64,000 nt of DNA, from NCBI RefSeq assembly GCF_014287585.1, contig NZ_JACOOJ010000013.1:1-64000 (forward strand), read 5' to 3'. The notes below the pieces were generated by a model. That model searched no databases. It was given only the letters and a program-made list of their open reading frames with translations, and had not been told where the DNA came from. This DNA is from Parabacteroides hominis (lineage in GTDB: Bacteria; Bacteroidota; Bacteroidia; Bacteroidales; Tannerellaceae). Shown piece after piece: positions 61,133-64,000 of the stretch (positions within the stretch are counted from its first letter, which is position 1; each line of letters begins with the position of its first letter). A program made the translations under genes and the position numbers.

Positions 61133-61909
61133 TCAAATAACGTTGAAATGTTTCAACGCATTGTATATACCATTCTCGTCAACAGAGGTCGTCACATAAC
61201 CGGCTGCATCCATGACTTCTTTCGCCGCATTCCCCATGGCAATCCCGATACCGACATGGCTAAGCATTTGAATATCATTTCCGCCATCGCCAAAAGCCAT
61301 GCATTCATCCAGCCCGATATGAAAGTGTTCCAACATCTTATCGATCCCGACCCGCTTGCTGCTCCCAAACGGTACGATATCCGTAAACAATGGATTCCAT
61401 CGTGTGGACTCACAATGTGACAGAACTTTCATTATGCGCTTTTCCTGCTCTTGCGTGAAGAAAGCGATCAACTGGTAGACTGTCTTTCCTATTATATCTT
61501 CGATCGGACGGATAGGAGGCGCAGGGAAATTCAGCAGATGGAAAACATCATTGACAGCCTTGTCCGTATAGTTCATGAAAGCCTCGTGTTCCTGTACGAA
61601 TGCACAGGGGAATTCCTCTTCTTTTTCCTGATAACGCACCAGGGCTTCGATATCCTTATCGGGAATGCTGTGTTTATAGATGACATCGTCCTTTCCGGCA
61701 AATACATAGCCGCCGTTTAGCGTCACATAGCCATCGAACTCAAGATCTCCCAGATTATTAATAGAACTGCGATGGCGACCGGTTGCTATAAATACTTTTA
61801 TACCCTTCTTCTTCAGCAACTCGATTGCATGAAGGGTGGATTTCGGGACAACATGTGTTTTAAAGCTGACCAACGTCCCATCGATATCAAAAAATACTGC
61901 TTTAATCAT
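61133..61909 (-). CDS. Cof-type HAD-IIB phosphatase
   Basis: 258 residues. Motif I is FFDIDGTLVSF (D8, D10), motif II FIATGRHRSS, motif III a Lys in SSKRVGIDKML, and motif IV AFGDGGNDIQML. The C2-type cap lies between about residues 80 and 180. Such enzymes remove phosphate from sugar phosphates or flavin precursors in the cytoplasm. The gene is first of a likely two-gene unit with carbonic anhydrase. Confidence 0.9.
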   Translation of the reverse strand: MIKAVFFDIDGTLVSFKTHVVPKSTLHAIELLKKKGIKVFIATGRHRSSINNLGDLEFDGYVTLNGGYVFAGKDDVIYKHSIPDKDIEALVRYQEKEEEFPCAFVQEHEAFMNYTDKAVNDVFHLLNFPAPPIRPIEDIIGKTVYQLIAFFTQEQEKRIMKVLSHCESTRWNPLFTDIVPFGSSKRVGIDKMLEHFHIGLDECMAFGDGGNDIQMLSHVGIGIAMGNAAKEVMDAAGYVTTSVDENGIYNALKHFNVI

Positions 61910-61942
61910 AACCTAAACTCATTACCTATTTAAAACCTCAGG

Positions 61943-61950
61943 CAAAGGTA
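61943..61950 (-). promoter_or_regulatory. -7 box TACCTTTG of the HAD/carbonic anhydrase unit
   Basis: Exact TAnnTTTG match on the minus strand, 34 bp upstream of the start codon at 61909. Confidence 0.65.
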
Positions 61951-61988
61951 AGAATAAATACGGATTTCCAAAGATCGTATAAAATTAC

Positions 61989-61996
61989 TATATTTG
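61989..61996 (+). promoter_or_regulatory. -7 box TATATTTG of the porin gene
   Basis: Exact TAnnTTTG match 26 bp upstream of the ATG at 62023. Confidence 0.7.
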
Positions 61997-62022
61997 AACG
62001 CTGAAACATTTTATTTAAAAAC

Positions 62023-63198
62023 ATGAAGACACATCTCTACTTATTGACAATACTATTGATATCCGCTCCGTCTGTTTTTGCGCAGGAAGTTGAAAAAGAA
62101 ACCGCCCCCGGACAGGAACCGACGCTGGTCGAACGGCTCACGGGAGGGAAAAAAGTGATCGAAAGCGCAGAAATGAATTTCCAGCTTTTTACTTCGGCAA
62201 ACGCGAATTTCACCGGTTCCGATTTCGACGGCATGAACTTCAAACTGAATCGTGTCCGGTTGGAAATAAAAGGGGATGTATGGAAAAGTCTTTCCTATCA
62301 TTACCGGCAGTCGTTCAATAAATATTCGGACCCTTATTCACTGGATAACCTCTCGTCCTCGCTCGAATTGGCTTATGTCAACCTGAAAGTGCATGACAAG
62401 TTCGGCTTTACGATCGGCAAGCAGTTTGTCAATTTCGGAGGATACGAATATTTTGTCAATTCGATAAAAGTCCGTGAATTCAGTGAGTTCAATAACTTGT
62501 TGACCTGCTATCAGGCAGGTATTTCAGGCAACTGGCAGATCAACCCGGACCAGGAACTTTGTTTCCAGATCGTGAACAACCGGAGCGGACAGGACGACGA
62601 AATCTATCCGACCGGATTGCCGGAGAACACACGGGAGGCAAAAGTGCCTTTCATGTACACGGTAAACTGGAACAGTTATTATTTCGACCGTGTGCTGCAA
62701 CTTCGCTATGCTGCCTCTATGGGACAGCAGACACAAAAACGTTATTCCTATTATTTAACCTGTGGCAACACGATCGAGAAAGGACCGCTACTGACTTACC
62801 TGGACATTATGTACACCCGGCAGGGACTGGACCAGCACGGCGTTATCAGCCGCCTACCGGAAACAGCCCAGACCGCTTGCAACACCGAGTATCTATCTAT
62901 CATCGCCGATGTCGACTACCGGATTCATCCGCGCTGGAATGTCTATGTGAAGGGTGCATACGAAACCGGGCGGGTATACAAAGCGAACGGACCGTTTGCC
63001 AAAGGCATGTACCGCCGTTCCTGGAATGCACAGAGCAGCCTCGAATTTTTCCCGATCAAGAACAGCGATCTCTTTATCTTCCTCCTTTACACCTATCGCG
63101 GCGTGAAACTCGAAAAAGCAGCCTTGGATATGGGGGCGGTCGATCCCGACACGCACCGTATTTCGTTAGGACTGGTCTATTCGATTCCGGTATTTTAA
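62023..63198 (+). CDS. Porin of the phosphate-selective (OprO/P-like) family
   Basis: 391 residues with a signal peptide (LLTILLISAPSVFAQE) and a 16-strand barrel pattern. Typical phrases are MNFKLNRVRLEIKGDVWKSL, ELAYVNLKVHDKFGFTIGKQ and the closing HRISLGLVYSIPVF. It forms a trimeric channel in the outer membrane for small anions or general solutes; selectivity is not readable. The N-terminal acidic region (EKETAPGQEPTLVERL) precedes the first strand. It is transcribed alone. Confidence 0.85.
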   Translation: MKTHLYLLTILLISAPSVFAQEVEKETAPGQEPTLVERLTGGKKVIESAEMNFQLFTSANANFTGSDFDGMNFKLNRVRLEIKGDVWKSLSYHYRQSFNKYSDPYSLDNLSSSLELAYVNLKVHDKFGFTIGKQFVNFGGYEYFVNSIKVREFSEFNNLLTCYQAGISGNWQINPDQELCFQIVNNRSGQDDEIYPTGLPENTREAKVPFMYTVNWNSYYFDRVLQLRYAASMGQQTQKRYSYYLTCGNTIEKGPLLTYLDIMYTRQGLDQHGVISRLPETAQTACNTEYLSIIADVDYRIHPRWNVYVKGAYETGRVYKANGPFAKGMYRRSWNAQSSLEFFPIKNSDLFIFLLYTYRGVKLEKAALDMGAVDPDTHRISLGLVYSIPVF

Positions 63199-63303
63199 AC
63201 CTTTCCGGATCCCTGTTCTTTATATATCTTCGTAAAAACATGAATTCCCGGAAATGAGATCGCCCCGCTTTCTCTTAGGATGACCGATACAGTCTGTTTT
63301 AAA

Positions 63304-64000
63304 TCATTCAAATAAAACCGATCCTACCAAGTTATACCGGAAGCTTTTATTATCATACACATCCAAGCCTCTTATCTTGACACCGATCAGTGTCGAACGG
63401 TATAAATTCTCCACGTCGAGAACATTGTATTTCTCCTTCGGCAGTTCCATATATTTATCCAGAGGCTGTAAATAGACAACCGTATATACCAACGGACTGA
63501 CATAACCATTCTGCCCGGTTCCCCTGCTCCGCTTCTCATACTTTTCCGCATCGTCCATGCTCACAGGAATAAAAAACGCCTGATCCGGATTAACCGGCAT
63601 AAAGTTGAAGCCGTTGAAAGGAATACACTGTTTGGGAGAACTGCCCGAACGTGTCGGATAGGACAATGGATAGCCCTTATGGTCGAAATCATAACCTTTA
63701 TGGTTGTTATTTATCTTTATGAAATAGGTTTTCGTAAAATCAAAATCAGCCATTCCCTTTTCCAGGCGAGCCTGATATTCCTCTTTCAGTTTACGAAATT
63801 TAAACTGGTCGCGCCGGCATTCTTGTCCCAATTCCTTATCGACGGCATTGATATAATTCAAAACCACCTTATCGTCTATCGGCAACTTGTTGACACGGAC
63901 ACAGCAGATAAACATTTGCTCAAGCGTCATTTCCTCGCATTTTATAACAGGTTCGGGCATATTCACGACGATCTCGCCTTGTTCGATCGCACGGTCAATC
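63304..64000 (-). CDS. Protein of unknown function, 5' end beyond the window
   Basis: At least 232 residues; the frame is open to the window edge, so the true start may be outside. An ATG at 63960 is possible, but the upstream codons (IDRAIEQGEIVVN) read like protein. The visible part has charged helices (FKFRKLKEEYQARLEKGMAD), then strands such as TKTYFIKINNNHKGYDFDHK, AFFIPVSMDDAEKYEK and a final YNLVGSVLFE. No signal peptide or known motif is visible in this part. No family was recognised. Confidence 0.6.
   Translation of the reverse strand, partial: IDRAIEQGEIVVNMPEPVIKCEEMTLEQMFICCVRVNKLPIDDKVVLNYINAVDKELGQECRRDQFKFRKLKEEYQARLEKGMADFDFTKTYFIKINNNHKGYDFDHKGYPLSYPTRSGSSPKQCIPFNGFNFMPVNPDQAFFIPVSMDDAEKYEKRSRGTGQNGYVSPLVYTVVYLQPLDKYMELPKEKYNVLDVENLYRSTLIGVKIRGLDVYDNKSFRYNLVGSVLFE

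Overview
The window reads as chromosomal DNA of a gut Bacteroidales species, most likely a Parabacteroides or close Bacteroides relative. The grounds are three SusC/SusD pairs, many TAnnTTTG-type -7 promoter boxes, the bamD-rpoZ-DUF4293 block, DUF3244 and BspA-type proteins, and a GG-Bacteroidales peptide maturation locus. The species call is an inference; no rRNA, tRNA, CRISPR array or transposase was seen.

Region 1 (1-15747, all minus strand) is the accessory region of most interest. Transcribed right to left, positions 9431 to 1 hold a DUF3244 protein, a 72-residue GG-leader precursor with a Cys-rich core, a beta-propeller lipoprotein, a radical SAM/SPASM maturase, a pseudo-radical SAM partner, a short LanC-like protein, a family 4 glycosyltransferase, a large glycosyltransferase with a LanC-like segment between two transferase halves, a methyltransferase-like protein, and the C39 peptidase end of a peptide-exporting ABC transporter cut by the window edge. 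This looks like a glycosylated RiPP pathway. Just upstream are a TPR/coiled-coil regulator, a BspA leucine-rich repeat protein and two more propeller lipoproteins. Positions 366 to about 8960 are far more AT-rich than the flanks.

Region 2 (15787-41737) is mostly core and household content: a broken AAA-ATPase/nuclease gene; a LysM/periplasmic-binding protein with an outer-membrane barrel; an AraC-type propeller sensor; bamD-rpoZ-DUF4293; paaK with an ACT protein; an AraC regulator; an acetyltransferase; a five-gene plus-strand run (hydrolase, cyclophilin-like lipoprotein, DUF3737, MalY-type lyase, EamA exporter); a GH92 mannosidase with a Thr-hydrolase; tatAC; and fabD. Intergenic DNA here carries several palindromic repeat families.

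Region 3 (41764-58480) holds three SusC/SusD pairs without any CAZyme gene. One SusC contains an exact, in-frame 471-bp tandem duplication. The other two SusCs are divergent; between them lie exact 20-bp inverted repeats 346 bp apart, enclosing a consensus promoter that points at only one of the two operons. This is the layout expected of an invertible promoter.

Region 4 (58481-64000) has repeats, an M28 peptidase, a 56-residue small protein whose ribosome binding site lies in a hairpin, a beta-carbonic anhydrase with a HAD phosphatase, a porin and an incomplete unknown gene. Family names come from recognised motifs, not from database searches.
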